DNA from: CAG-791 sp002390025
GTDB lineage: Bacteria > Bacillota > Clostridia > Lachnospirales > Lachnospiraceae
Direction of reading: 5' to 3'
Assembly: GCA_946543465.1 (NCBI GenBank)
Contig: CAMNLR010000160.1
Span: forward strand, 1-64,000
Length of the DNA stretch: 64,000 nt
Shown piece after piece: positions 50,775 to 59,445 of the stretch. Position 1 is the first letter of the stretch; each line of letters begins with the position of its first letter. The notes beneath the pieces are model-generated. The model ran no database searches. It saw only the letters and a list, made by a program, of their open reading frames with translations, and was not told where the DNA came from. Both the position numbers and the translations under genes were made by a program.

Positions 50775-51902
50775 TTAAAAAATGATTCCGCCGCCGATCA
50801 CGCAGTCGTTCTCATCGTAGAAGACAGAGGACTGACCGGGAGCGGCTGCCCGCACGGGCCGGTCAAAAGTGATCCGTATACAGCCGTCTTCCTGCATTTC
50901 GAGCACGGCCGGTGAAGCTTCGTGGTGATAGCGGACCTTTGCTCTTGCGCGGAGCTGTTCGCCGGGAGCCATGCCGGGGATGGAGAGAAAATTCACATCG
51001 CGCACATTTACGATTCTGCTGAACAGAGCCGGCTCGTCGGAGAGTACAACCTCATCTGTGCCGGGCCGGATCTCTTTGACATAGACGGGCCGTCCCAGGG
51101 CTATTCCCAGGCCCTTGCGCTGTCCGATCGTGTAATGTGTGATGCCCTTGTGTGTGCCCAGCACATTTCCTGCCTCATCCACAAAATTCCCGGGACCGGG
51201 TACATGAAGGAGAGAAGCGGCGGAGGGGCCACAAGAGCCTTCAGCGGCGCAGGCAAGGGCCTGCGCGTTCTTTTTATCTGCGTAATCCTCGATGAAATCG
51301 GCGTAATGGCCGTCCGTCACAAAACAGATTTCCTGGGAATCGGGCTTGTGAGCCACGGGAAGATCGGCTTCCTCCGCAATCCGGCGCACTTCTTCTTTGG
51401 TATATTTTCCCAGGGGCATGAGGGTAGCTGCAAGCTGCTCCTGTGTGAGCTTATAGAGCATGTAGGTCTGGTCTTTGGCTGCATAGTTGGCTTTTTTGAC
51501 GGTATATCTGCCGTTTTCCAGCTTCAGGACATGGGCATAGTGGCCCGTGGCTACATAGTCCGCCCCCATGACTTTTGCGGCGTAGAGCATTCTCTCCCAC
51601 TTCAGATATCTGTTGCACTCGATGCAGGGATTGGGGGTCTCGCCTCTCAGATAACTCTGCACAAAGGGGTCAACGACTTTTTGGGAAAACTCTGCAAGGC
51701 AGTTGAGTGGATAAAAGCGGATTCCCAATGTGTTGGAGATTCTGCGCGCGTCATCAATCTCACAGCACCTGCCCTCACTTCCGTCGTCGGGAGCCCAGGT
51801 GCGCAGGGTCACCCCGCACACTTCATAGCCTTCCTTCTGCAGCAGATAAGCTGTCACGGCACTGTCCACACCTCCGGACATGCCGACTAAAACTTTTTTC
51901 AT
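50775..51902 (-). CDS. mnmA: tRNA 2-thiouridylase MnmA
   Basis: 375 residues. PP-loop VGMSGGVDSAV, catalytic cysteines in NPCIECNR and SQEICFV, and the conserved GHYAHV and TIGQRKGLG blocks. It thiolates U34 of tRNA-Lys, -Glu and -Gln. A Cys/Ala-rich insert of about 20 residues (near 215-235) interrupts the usual spacing before GNFVDEAGNVLG. Confidence 0.96.
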   Translation of the reverse strand: MKKVLVGMSGGVDSAVTAYLLQKEGYEVCGVTLRTWAPDDGSEGRCCEIDDARRISNTLGIRFYPLNCLAEFSQKVVDPFVQSYLRGETPNPCIECNRYLKWERMLYAAKVMGADYVATGHYAHVLKLENGRYTVKKANYAAKDQTYMLYKLTQEQLAATLMPLGKYTKEEVRRIAEEADLPVAHKPDSQEICFVTDGHYADFIEDYADKKNAQALACAAEGSCGPSAASLLHVPGPGNFVDEAGNVLGTHKGITHYTIGQRKGLGIALGRPVYVKEIRPGTDEVVLSDEPALFSRIVNVRDVNFLSIPGMAPGEQLRARAKVRYHHEASPAVLEMQEDGCIRITFDRPVRAAAPGQSSVFYDENDCVIGGGIIF

Positions 51903-52031
51903 AGTATGATTCCTGTAAAAAACGGTTCTCTTTTTGAGGGAATACGTTCAGTTCTGATAATACTTTAATCCTTTTTTGTTCTGATCTTGTTTATCCTGAT
52001 CCTGCTGATCCTGATCTTTTTTATCCTGTTT

Positions 52032-54470
52032 TTATTTTTCCTGATTCTGTTTATCCTGCAGCAGGGGGGTCAGACTGCCGCGTGCAAGAACGGACAGCCG
52101 CCTTGTGGCGCGGGAGAGTGCCGTGTAGAGGCGGTGGCGCGCCAGCAGGGTATCGGGATAGTTGTCTGCATTTGCATCGGGCAGGATCACGCCGTCAAAC
52201 TCAAGGCCTTTTGCATGGGCCAGGGTGATGAGAAAGACACCTTTCTCCGGAAGACTGCCGCCCGAACGGATGACGGGGACCGGGCAGTTGCGCAGAAGAT
52301 CCACCCCGGAAAGACTGCTGCTGCCGGAGAGACCTGATTCGTCAGCGTCAGTGTCAGCGACAGTGCCCGTATCAGTGCCCGCGCTATTGCCTGCGGCATT
52401 TTCCGCAGCATTGTTTTCAACAGGGAGAGCACTGCCTTCTGTCATAGACTCTATGAGCAGAGCGGCTGTCTTTTCCATGCTGCGCGCACCGACACAGACG
52501 ATGGCAGTGAGGCCTTCCTGCTCTTGTGCCTTCCGTACGGCTGCAGCAAGCGCCTGCGCGTACTCCTCTTTCGCTCTGCAGACGCAGAATTCGGGCGCGT
52601 AACCGGAGGGCTGCACGGAGGAGACAAGGATCTGCTGCTCTGCCGGCAGAAGGCCTGCAAACAGGGCTGTGATCTCGGGTGAGGATCGGTAGCTGGTCGT
52701 CAGAAACAGTTCTGTCACTCTGTTGGATCTTGATGCGGAGCTCCTCTTTGCGGTCTCCGCGGATGCGGCGCGGTGCAGAGGCTGCGGCCGGCTGTTATTC
52801 CCGGCAGAGGCGGAAGCCGGGGAGCCGATGCGGGCGGAAAGCCGCCTTAAGCCAGGCTGTCCGACAGCGGAATCCGCAGGTGCTTTGTTGAACATCTCGT
52901 GGATCTGGGCAAAGGTCACGGTTCCCTCACGAATTGCCTGGTATTCGTCGCCAAGCAGCATGAACCTGGCGCGGGGATAGTATCTTCGCAGTACCATCAG
53001 CTGGGCGGGCGTATAGTCCTGTACCTCATCGACCATGACATATTTGGTGCGCAGATCTCGCTGACCGGTGAGGAGCATTTTGAGGTAGAGCCATTCGAGA
53101 TCGGACAGCTTTTTTCTGCCCAGAAGACGGGCTCCGATCCTGTCGATGTCAAGCCACTGGCAGGAGTTGATGGCCTGGAAAGCGCCGCCGTACTGGCTCT
53201 GTATGCGGTTGTCCTCAGCGCGGGAGCCCGGACCTTCCGCAGAGCGGGAGGATTCCGCACCGGAGCCGTTTTCGTCTGCGTTTTCGCGCATTTCCTCTTC
53301 ATCGCGCTCTTTCCGCCGGATCTCGTGCTTTGCGATTTCCTTCAGATCATCGATGACGATCTGCACAAGGCGTTCTCCGGTCGGGATCTCGGGGTGCTGG
53401 GCCAGGACCTCTGCGATGTGTGTCCGGGACAGGACTTTTATACTCTTCTGATGAATGGAACGAAGGTCATCCGGCTCCAGCCGCAGGGAGGGAAGTGATT
53501 CTTCCATGGTGCGAAGGGACTCGGGGAGCGTGCGGAAATCGGATCCGCCGGAGCCCTTTCTGCGGGAGACGCCGGCCATAGCCAGGAATTCCTTCCAGGT
53601 CACGGAGACGGGGTTCATCTCTCCCATATCCGGAAGAACCTGGTCGATGTAGCGGCGGAAGATCGGATTTAAGGTCATCAGGACAACTTCGTCGGGACGG
53701 AGCGTGTCGCGCTGGCGGTAGAAGAGCCAGGCGATGCGCTGCAGAAGGACACTGGTCTTGCCGCTTCCGGCAATGCCGTTGACGAGCAGGACCGGGACAT
53801 TTTCATGCCGGACGACAGCGTTCTGCTCCTTCTGGATCGTGGCCGTGATTGCCTGCATCTTGTCGCTGCGCTGCCTGGTGAGGGAGCGGATGAGGAGGGG
53901 ATCTTCGATCGCAATCTGTGTGTCGAAAAAGGCGTGAAGACGGTTTTCCGACAACTCAAACTGACGGCGCAGCAGAAGGTCGACATTGATCCTGTGCCCG
54001 TCCACAGTGTAGAAGGTCTTCCCGTTGTCCTGGTTGTAGTAGGTCTCGGCAACGGGAGAACGCCAGTCGATCACCAGCGGTTCATGGGCGTCTTCGGAGA
54101 CACCGGTGCTGCCGATGTAGTACTCCTCGGGATCCTCGTCGGGATCAAACTGCAGCTGTACTTTGGCAAAATAGGGAGCCTTCAAAAGCCGCTTTACATG
54201 GCTGAGTTTCTCTGCGGCAGTATCGCGGTCGATATTGTACTGGTCGATGGCATGGTTCATGACCTCGAATTCGATGTAAGTCTCCATCGAATCCGAGTCC
54301 CCGTCGAAATTGAGTGCCAGATTTTCGCGGATATCCAGCTTCTCCGCTGCGGCTTTTTCCGCAATGGAACTGATCCGGCTCTCAAGGCTTTTTTCCATCG
54401 TTACCAGTTTATTGTAAACCTCAGTCAGGTGCTCCTGCTCCAGAGTAAATACGTCAGTCATGTCCTTCAA
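52032..54470 (-). CDS. helD: HelD-type RNA polymerase recycling ATPase
   Basis: 812 residues. An N-terminal coiled coil (EQEHLTEVYNKLVTMEKSL) inserts into the RNAP channel in known HelD proteins. The UvrD-like ATPase core has Walker A GIAGSGKTSVL, DEVQDYTPAQ (Walker B), LLGDEYQAI and the late LAHAKGLEFDGVIL and YTALSRATRRL. TTG 54470 is the likely start because AAGGAGG lies 6-8 nt upstream; ATG 54461 is the alternative. Three low-complexity inserts (about residues 398-430, 550-600 and 705-750) are rich in Ala/Ser/Glu/Asp and absent from typical family members. It releases stalled RNA polymerase. Confidence 0.93.
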   Translation of the reverse strand: MKDMTDVFTLEQEHLTEVYNKLVTMEKSLESRISSIAEKAAAEKLDIRENLALNFDGDSDSMETYIEFEVMNHAIDQYNIDRDTAAEKLSHVKRLLKAPYFAKVQLQFDPDEDPEEYYIGSTGVSEDAHEPLVIDWRSPVAETYYNQDNGKTFYTVDGHRINVDLLLRRQFELSENRLHAFFDTQIAIEDPLLIRSLTRQRSDKMQAITATIQKEQNAVVRHENVPVLLVNGIAGSGKTSVLLQRIAWLFYRQRDTLRPDEVVLMTLNPIFRRYIDQVLPDMGEMNPVSVTWKEFLAMAGVSRRKGSGGSDFRTLPESLRTMEESLPSLRLEPDDLRSIHQKSIKVLSRTHIAEVLAQHPEIPTGERLVQIVIDDLKEIAKHEIRRKERDEEEMRENADENGSGAESSRSAEGPGSRAEDNRIQSQYGGAFQAINSCQWLDIDRIGARLLGRKKLSDLEWLYLKMLLTGQRDLRTKYVMVDEVQDYTPAQLMVLRRYYPRARFMLLGDEYQAIREGTVTFAQIHEMFNKAPADSAVGQPGLRRLSARIGSPASASAGNNSRPQPLHRAASAETAKRSSASRSNRVTELFLTTSYRSSPEITALFAGLLPAEQQILVSSVQPSGYAPEFCVCRAKEEYAQALAAAVRKAQEQEGLTAIVCVGARSMEKTAALLIESMTEGSALPVENNAAENAAGNSAGTDTGTVADTDADESGLSGSSSLSGVDLLRNCPVPVIRSGGSLPEKGVFLITLAHAKGLEFDGVILPDANADNYPDTLLARHRLYTALSRATRRLSVLARGSLTPLLQDKQNQEK

Positions 54471-54545
54471 AAGACTCCTCCTTATTAATTCTTTCCCCAT
54501 ATGCCGCACGAAAAGAGCGGAATGCGTCCGGCCTGTGATTTGTCT

Positions 54546-54574
54546 ATTATATACGATGACAGAGTGATGAACAA
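54546..54574 (-). promoter_or_regulatory. helD promoter
   Basis: Minus strand -35 TTGTTC, 17-nt spacer, -10 TATAAT. The -35 lies directly beside the GGGGACGG-family repeat at 54576. Confidence 0.6.
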
Positions 54575-54575
54575 C

Positions 54576-54632
54576 GGGGACGGTCCTTTTGTTTCTGGGG
54601 GAATTGGGGACAGAAACAAAATGACCGTCCCC
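54576..54632. repeat. GGGGACGG-family palindromic repeat, copy 2
   Basis: GGGGACGGTCCTTTTGTTTC and its inverse (54611-54632) give 22-bp arms with one mismatch around a 13-nt loop. It lies between helD and the divergent MATE gene. Confidence 0.85.
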
Positions 54633-54722
54633 AATTCCACAATTTTCAGCAATAATAGAGATAGCGAATTATTTACAGGTACGTTATAATTTGCATCAAC
54701 GGCTTAAATGGGGGAAGGATAC

Positions 54723-56129
54723 ATGGCAAGAGAAACTGCAAAATACAATACGGGAAGTTCTTTTTTCACCCGGGACAGGTCTTTTTACAGGCAGCTGTTC
54801 TCGATCTTCACGATGGTGGCCCTGCAGAATCTGGTGGCCTACAGTGTGAACATGATCGACAACGTCATGATGGGAAGCTATTCCCAGAATGCGCTTTCGG
54901 GCGCGGCGACGGTAAATCAGATTTTCTTTCTGGTGCAGCAGACATCGATCACTGTCTGTGACTCGCTGATCATTCTGGCCTCCCAGTACTACGGGCAGGG
55001 GCGCATGTCGCCTGTGCGTAAGATCTGCGGGCTTGCCCTGAAGCTTGGCCTGGCCTGGGGAGTCTTCTACGCGGTCGTCTGCAGTCTGTTTCCGCCCCAG
55101 GTCCTGCACTTTTTTACAAGGGATGCGGCGATCATCGAGCAGGGCAGAATGTATATGCAGATCATTCTGTTCACTTTCCCCCTGTTTATTCTCACCAATG
55201 TGCTGATGGCTTCCCTGCGCTGCGTCGGAACGGTCAAGATTTCTTTCTACATCTCCGTTGTGTCCCTGGTCGTCAACACCTGCATCAACTACACGCTGAT
55301 CTTCGGCCATTTCGGATTTCCGGAAATGGGTATCCGCGGTGCTGCGATCGGAACCCTGATCGCCCGTATCGTGGAGTTTTCAATCGTACTGTTCTATGTG
55401 CGGTGTAAGGATCAGAAGCTTCAACTCTTTTCCGAAAACTTTCTCTCCAGCAGCCGGCAGCTGGCCGGGGATTTCATCCGTGTCGCGATTCCCGTCATGC
55501 TGGCAGGTCTCCTGTGGGCAGTCTCCGTCCCCATGCAGACAGCGATTCTGGGCCATCTGCCCGGACCCGATGCCTCGGATACCATCGCGGCAAATTCTGT
55601 GGCGATGACTTTTTATCAGTATCTGAAGGTCGTCGTGAGCGCCATGGCTTCCGCCACTGCGGTCGTCATGGGACAGACGGTCGGCAAGGGCAATATGAAG
55701 CGCATCAAATCCGATGCCCGCACCATCTCGGTGCTCAATTTCTGCGTGGGCCTTGTGCTTGCGATTATCCTTTTCATCCTGCACAAACCCCTGCTGTCCC
55801 ACTACAGCCTGACGCCTAACGCCATGCGTCTGGCGGACCAGATCATGGTCGTCATGTGCTTTGTCATGGTCGGCATGGCCTACCAGATGCCTGTCTGCAA
55901 CGGCGTTCTTCGCGGAAGCGGCGATACGAAATTCTCCCTGCTCCTCAACACGGTCAGTGTCTATGCAATCGTCATGCCCCTCTCGCTTCTGGCCGCTTTT
56001 GTCTGGCAGCTGCCCGTGCCTCTGGTGGTCCTCTGCATCCAGTCGGACCAGATCTTCAAGGGCCTGCCCGTTTTTCTGCGCGTGCGCAGCGGCAAGTGGA
56101 TCAAACATTTGACAAGAGACGAAGAATAA
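54723..56129 (+). CDS. MATE-family efflux transporter
   Basis: 468 residues with twelve hydrophobic segments in two six-helix halves, starting MARETAKYNTG. Family features include VNMIDNVMMGSYSQNALSGA in helix 2, its counterpart AANSVAMTFYQYLK, and GSGDTKFSLLLN in the second half. It likely exports cationic compounds by Na+ or H+ antiport; the substrate is unknown. ATG 54723 is preferred, with GGGGAAGG 4 nt upstream. The C-terminal tail is basic and charged. A strong terminator follows. Confidence 0.92.
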   Translation: MARETAKYNTGSSFFTRDRSFYRQLFSIFTMVALQNLVAYSVNMIDNVMMGSYSQNALSGAATVNQIFFLVQQTSITVCDSLIILASQYYGQGRMSPVRKICGLALKLGLAWGVFYAVVCSLFPPQVLHFFTRDAAIIEQGRMYMQIILFTFPLFILTNVLMASLRCVGTVKISFYISVVSLVVNTCINYTLIFGHFGFPEMGIRGAAIGTLIARIVEFSIVLFYVRCKDQKLQLFSENFLSSSRQLAGDFIRVAIPVMLAGLLWAVSVPMQTAILGHLPGPDASDTIAANSVAMTFYQYLKVVVSAMASATAVVMGQTVGKGNMKRIKSDARTISVLNFCVGLVLAIILFILHKPLLSHYSLTPNAMRLADQIMVVMCFVMVGMAYQMPVCNGVLRGSGDTKFSLLLNTVSVYAIVMPLSLLAAFVWQLPVPLVVLCIQSDQIFKGLPVFLRVRSGKWIKHLTRDEE

Positions 56130-56172
56130 TCTGGGTTGTCAAGGGCGGTTGTCAAGGGGACGGTTCTTCGGG

Positions 56173-56244
56173 CGGTTGTCAAGGGGACGGTTCTTCTGAC
56201 ACTTTGTATGCAAAGTGTCAGAAGAACCGTCCCCTTGACAACCG
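56173..56244. repeat. GGGGACGG-family palindromic repeat, copy 3 (34-bp perfect arms)
   Basis: Arms 56173-56206 and 56211-56244 are perfect inverses over 34 nt around loop TATG. Outer part CGGTTGTCAAGGGGACGG, inner part TTCTTCTGACACTTTG. Two partial left arms precede it (from 56134). The 373-nt gap 56130-56502 otherwise holds the MATE terminator and the leader of the next gene. Confidence 0.92.
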
Positions 56245-56252
56245 TGACATTA

Positions 56253-56289
56253 AGATCCCCGGGAAACTGCTTCCCGGGGATCTTTTTTT
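56253..56289 (+). terminator. MATE gene terminator
   Basis: AGATCCCCGGGAA pairs with TTCCCGGGGATCT (13 bp, 5-nt loop) and six T follow. It lies downstream of the large palindrome. Confidence 0.92.
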
Positions 56290-56502
56290 GGAAATACAAC
56301 CGGCAAAATATTCCAATGCCGGCAAAATGCTCCGAAAAGACAGAGATTTGTTGTTGCCGGCGACGGATACAGATATAATATTGATTAGAATCCAGCGGTA
56401 AAGCGAATTGCGCCTCGACGATGTTGCAATAATTCAAAAACCAAATTGTTCAATTTGTACTGAAATAATCGTGCACAGGTCCTATTGAAAGGAGGAACCC
56501 TC

Positions 56503-57138
56503 ATGAAAGTGATCGCTATTAACGGATCACCGCGTAAGGGCGGAAATGTTTCACAATGTCTTGACATCATGGCGGCGGAATTCGCAAAGGAAGGAATCGA
56601 GTTTGAAGTCCTTCAGCCCGGCCCCCGCGTCCATCCCTGCATGGCCTGCTACCACTGCCTGAACGAAGGGGACGTCCACTGTATCCAGAAGGATGACATG
56701 GTCAATGAGATCATTGACAAGTGCATCGAAGCAGACGGCATTATCCTGACCTCTCCCGTCTACCACGGAGGAATCGCGGGCGGCATGAAATGTGTCCTGG
56801 ACCGCATCTTCCTGGCGGCCTGCTGCGGCAGTGAAAATAAGTTCCATCACAAGGTGGGCGCCGCCTTCTGTACGCTCCGCCGTTCCGGCGGTATGGCTAC
56901 CTACCAGCAGCTGCTGGGCTATATGGATGCCATGGAGATGGTCATTGTCACATCCGATTACTGGGGCGCCGTGCACGGAGCGGATCCCGGTGAGGTTCAG
57001 CAGGATATAGAGGGTCTCGAGGTCGTCGCCAAGCTTGCCCGCAACATTGCCTGGACAGTCAAGGTTATTGATGCGGCCAAGGGAAAGATCGATCCGCCCG
57101 AGACACATCCCAGGACATTCACAAACTTTATCCGATGA
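56503..57138 (+). CDS. NADPH-dependent FMN reductase / flavodoxin-like protein
   Basis: 211 residues. MKVIAINGSPRKGGN is the FMN-phosphate loop of the family, and PVYHGGIAGGMKCVLDR the second flavin contact. A Cys-rich segment CMACYHCLNEGDVHC (about residues 46-60) resembles the compact Cys motif of iron-sulfur flavoproteins, so a [4Fe-4S] cluster beside FMN is likely. AAAGGAGG lies 8 nt upstream. The redox partner is unknown. A terminator follows and then another GGGGACGG repeat. Confidence 0.88.
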   Translation: MKVIAINGSPRKGGNVSQCLDIMAAEFAKEGIEFEVLQPGPRVHPCMACYHCLNEGDVHCIQKDDMVNEIIDKCIEADGIILTSPVYHGGIAGGMKCVLDRIFLAACCGSENKFHHKVGAAFCTLRRSGGMATYQQLLGYMDAMEMVIVTSDYWGAVHGADPGEVQQDIEGLEVVAKLARNIAWTVKVIDAAKGKIDPPETHPRTFTNFIR

Positions 57139-57148
57139 AAAAGAAAAT

Positions 57149-57186
57149 AGCTGCTGTATCCAAGCGTGATGCAGCGGCTTTTTTTT
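57149..57186 (+). terminator. Terminator of the FMN reductase gene
   Basis: AGCTGCTGTATC pairs with GATGCAGCGGCT (12 bp with two G:T pairs), followed by eight T. Confidence 0.85.
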
Positions 57187-57198
57187 CAGCAGTTGTCA

Positions 57199-57266
57199 GT
57201 TGTCTTGGGGACGGTTCTTCTGACACTTTGCACGCAAAGTGTCAGAGGAACCGTCCCCATGACAAC
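57199..57266. repeat. GGGGACGG-family palindromic repeat, copy 4
   Basis: GTTGTC then GGGGACGGTTCTTCTGACAC pairs with the inverse ending at 57266, with two imperfect positions around loop CACG. A partial extra right end (CCGTCCCCATGACAAC) follows to 57283 and abuts the stop of the oxidoreductase gene. The inner part is the same as in copy 3. Confidence 0.9.
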
Positions 57267-57283
57267 TCCGTCCCCATGACAAC

Positions 57284-58420
57284 TTACAGGTCTACCCAGA
57301 CATTTCCGAGGCGGTTGCTCTCCACGCAGGCGTGGACGAATTTCATGCCGTTGAGGCCTTCCTGGATGGAGGGATAGGGCAGTCCCTCGTAGGGTTTTCC
57401 ATCTTTCAGAGCCAGCAGGTTCTGACAGAAGGGGCGGTAGATGTTGCCGAAGGCCTCGAAGTATCCTTCATGGTGGGCAGCCGAAACGCGGACCATGCTG
57501 TTGCTCTCTTTGCTCATGTAGTCTCTTCCGGCAGAGAGAAGGCGTGTGGGTTCGTTAACAGGCGTATATTTGAGGATGGAAGGGGTCTCGTGGTTCCATT
57601 CCAGGGAGCCTTTGGAACCGACCACATAAATGAAGGGGCTGCACTCTTTGCCGATGGCGATCTGGGAAGCCCAGAGTTCCCCCGTTATGCCGTCTCCCAG
57701 ATCCAGAAAAGCGGTGACGTTTGTCTCAAGGGGAAGATAGGCCGGCCAGGTGTTGAAGACAGCCAGCAGGCGCTTGATGGTGAGGCCGGTAAACTGCTCG
57801 ACCAGCTGCTCCGCGTGGGTGCCCAGGTCAGCTGAGCAGAGGGATTCACCTGCCATATCCGGATTAAAGCGCCAGGGCAGCTTGCCCGAGGGCTCCTCAG
57901 GGACGGAAGAGATGACCCAGTCCTCGGGATGTCCCGCGCGGAGGTAGATGATCTTGCCGATGACGCCCTCTTCGATCATCTGCCGCGCCTGCCGGATCGC
58001 CGGATAGGCGGTGTAGGCATAGGGGACGGCAAAAAGAAGATTTCTTTCGTCCGCGATCTTTTTCAGGTCCTCTGCCTGTTCCACGGTCATGGTGACAGGC
58101 TTGTCACACAGGACGTGGATATTTTTTTCCATAAAATACTTTGCGATCTCATAATGGCTGGAGTTGGGTGTCGCGATCGTGACAAAATCAATGCCGTCCT
58201 CGCGGGAGGATTCCCTGTCCGCCATTTCCTGATAATTTGCATAGACCCGGTCTTCCGGAATCTCCCAGGCGTCCGCCGTCTCCAGATTTTTGTCCCGGTG
58301 GCGGGAAAAACAGCCGGCACAGAGCACGGCCAGATCATCCATCATTGCGCCGTGGCGGTGTACATCACCTATATAGGATCCGAGACCGCCTCCAACCATT
58401 CCGTATCTTACTTTTTTCAA
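57284..58420 (-). CDS. Gfo/Idh/MocA-family NAD(P)-dependent oxidoreductase
   Basis: 378 residues. An N-terminal Rossmann fold begins KKVRYGMVGGGLGSYIG, and the catalytic Lys lies in CDKPVTMT. The C-terminal substrate domain starts near residue 130 (LRAGHPEDWV follows). The family oxidises or epimerises sugars and inositols; GHPEDW and DLGTHAEQLVEQFTG suggest a sugar substrate not further assignable. TTG 58420 is the likely start because AAAGGAGG lies 9 nt upstream; an open frame upstream to 58582 encodes hydrophobic residues without family match. The last codons lie next to a palindromic repeat. Confidence 0.9.
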   Translation of the reverse strand: MKKVRYGMVGGGLGSYIGDVHRHGAMMDDLAVLCAGCFSRHRDKNLETADAWEIPEDRVYANYQEMADRESSREDGIDFVTIATPNSSHYEIAKYFMEKNIHVLCDKPVTMTVEQAEDLKKIADERNLLFAVPYAYTAYPAIRQARQMIEEGVIGKIIYLRAGHPEDWVISSVPEEPSGKLPWRFNPDMAGESLCSADLGTHAEQLVEQFTGLTIKRLLAVFNTWPAYLPLETNVTAFLDLGDGITGELWASQIAIGKECSPFIYVVGSKGSLEWNHETPSILKYTPVNEPTRLLSAGRDYMSKESNSMVRVSAAHHEGYFEAFGNIYRPFCQNLLALKDGKPYEGLPYPSIQEGLNGMKFVHACVESNRLGNVWVDL

Positions 58421-58466
58421 GGAAAAATGCCTCCTTTCCAAAAAACTAATTATGTAACGCAGGATA

Positions 58467-58519
58467 ATGATAACAAATATGCTGCTGTCGCCTGCTTGTG
58501 TTATGATAACAAAATTATA
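58467..58519 (-). promoter_or_regulatory. Promoter and direct-repeat operator candidate of the oxidoreductase gene
   Basis: Minus strand TGCTATAAT is an extended -10 (58514-58519). ATGATAACAAA occurs at 58503-58513, overlapping the predicted start of transcription, and again at 58467-58477, 36 nt apart. Such spacing would suit a repressor site. Confidence 0.4.
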
Positions 58520-58670
58520 GCATAAGAATATGTAGAATATGTACTGTCGAAAGCATCCGAGAAACAGCATAGTAGAAACCACGAACAGAAGAAAGCAGAA
58601 ACGTGCTGTGCCCTATAATCAGTATAAGGCAAAGAATCCATCATTATTATGAGCAAGAGAGGTAAGAGAG

Positions 58671-58988
58671 ATGGTCGAAACAGCACGTGAAATGAATACG
58701 CTGGAAGAACAGATCGAGTCCGCGCTGGACGAATATGTGCGTCCGCTCCTGGTGACACACGGAGGAGACATGGAAGTGCTCCGGGTGGAGGACGGACTGG
58801 TTTATTTCCGCATGCTGGGACACTGTGCGGGATGCGCGGCGGCGGATCTGACAAGTGAAGATCTCATCAACAAAGAACTGGTCGAGCATGTGCCCGGTGT
58901 CAGGAGAGCTGTACTGGAAAACAGAGTGAGTCAGGAACTGATGGACCAGGCGAGAGAAATCCTCAACAGGCGCCGGATGAGATCATAA
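58671..58988 (+). CDS. NifU-like C-terminal domain protein (Fe-S scaffold)
   Basis: 105 residues. A single NifU_C/Nfu domain has VRPLLVTHGGDMEVLRVEDG and the cluster-binding motif MLGHCAGCAAAD (CxxC). Nfu proteins carry and transfer [4Fe-4S] clusters. AAGAGAGGTAAGAGAG-type purine-rich sequence precedes the ATG. It is the first gene of a plus-strand run that continues with the damaged acyl carrier locus. Confidence 0.9.
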   Translation: MVETAREMNTLEEQIESALDEYVRPLLVTHGGDMEVLRVEDGLVYFRMLGHCAGCAAADLTSEDLINKELVEHVPGVRRAVLENRVSQELMDQAREILNRRRMRS

Positions 58989-59020
58989 TAGAACGTCATA
59001 AAACAGGAAAGGACACAGTC

Positions 59021-59104
59021 ATGCCGGAAATCGAAATCGGCGTCCCCTGTCTCCAAACCGAACCGTCTCCCTGTCTCCCCCAAAAGAAAAGGAGAGAGCA
59101 ATGA
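59021..59104 (+). CDS. Possible 27-codon leader ORF created across a degenerate repeat
   Basis: ATG 59021 follows AGGAAAGGAC and starts MPEIEIG. The frame crosses a decayed GGGGACGG-type repeat (about 59041-59085, GTCCCCTGTCTCC and GTCTCCCTGTCTCC) and ends with a TGA overlapping the acyl carrier protein ATG (ATGA). It may be a chance ORF that couples translation to the next gene. Confidence 0.25.
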   Translation: MPEIEIGVPCLQTEPSPCLPQKKRREQ

Positions 59105-59445
59105 CGAATCTGGAAAAATACGACAAGGCTTTTATCAGGCTTTTTAAAGTGAAAAAGGAAGACCTCCCTAAAATGAAATATATGGGAGACAAGAAGTGGG
59201 ACTCCATGGCGCATATGGACCTCATGAGCGATCTGGAGGAGATTTTTGACATTCAGATCAGCACGGTCGACGTGCTGGATTTCACAGACTATAATAAGGG
59301 GAAATCGTCCTTGGACGCTATGGCGTCGAAATCTAAAGCACTAACGTGCTTCTGCATGTTCGGAGGAGTGGACCCTTATGCTGCAGACAGTGATTTCCGT
59401 AGATCCCCTCACGGAGAGCAATTGCTATATATTGGCGGAAGATAA
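59101..59445 (+). pseudogene. Acyl carrier protein with a one-base frameshift near its C-terminus
   Basis: The frame encodes an ACP-like protein with the phosphopantetheine serine in KKWDSMAHMDLMSDLEE and the helix EEIFDIQISTVDVLDF. After DYNKGK (59298-59304, GGGGAAA) the reading frame gives a non-ACP tail of about 50 residues that overlaps the next gene and stops at 59445. Reading one base back, the DNA encodes IVLGRYGVEI and stops at 59334-59336, just as ACPs end. One A therefore seems to be missing from the G4A3 run. A sequencing error, a recent mutation or ribosomal slippage would all explain it. GGAGAG precedes the ATG. Confidence 0.75.

Noticed and set aside
55961..56437. Minus-strand open frame across the 34-bp palindrome
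   Set aside because: The peptide simply translates the palindrome in both directions (RRTVPLTT-type repeats) and is not a gene.
59298..59304. Programmed -1 frameshift signal in the ACP gene
   Set aside because: GGGGAAA in this frame gives a poor re-pairing for the second tRNA and no stimulatory hairpin is evident; a missing base is the simpler explanation, although slippage is not excluded.
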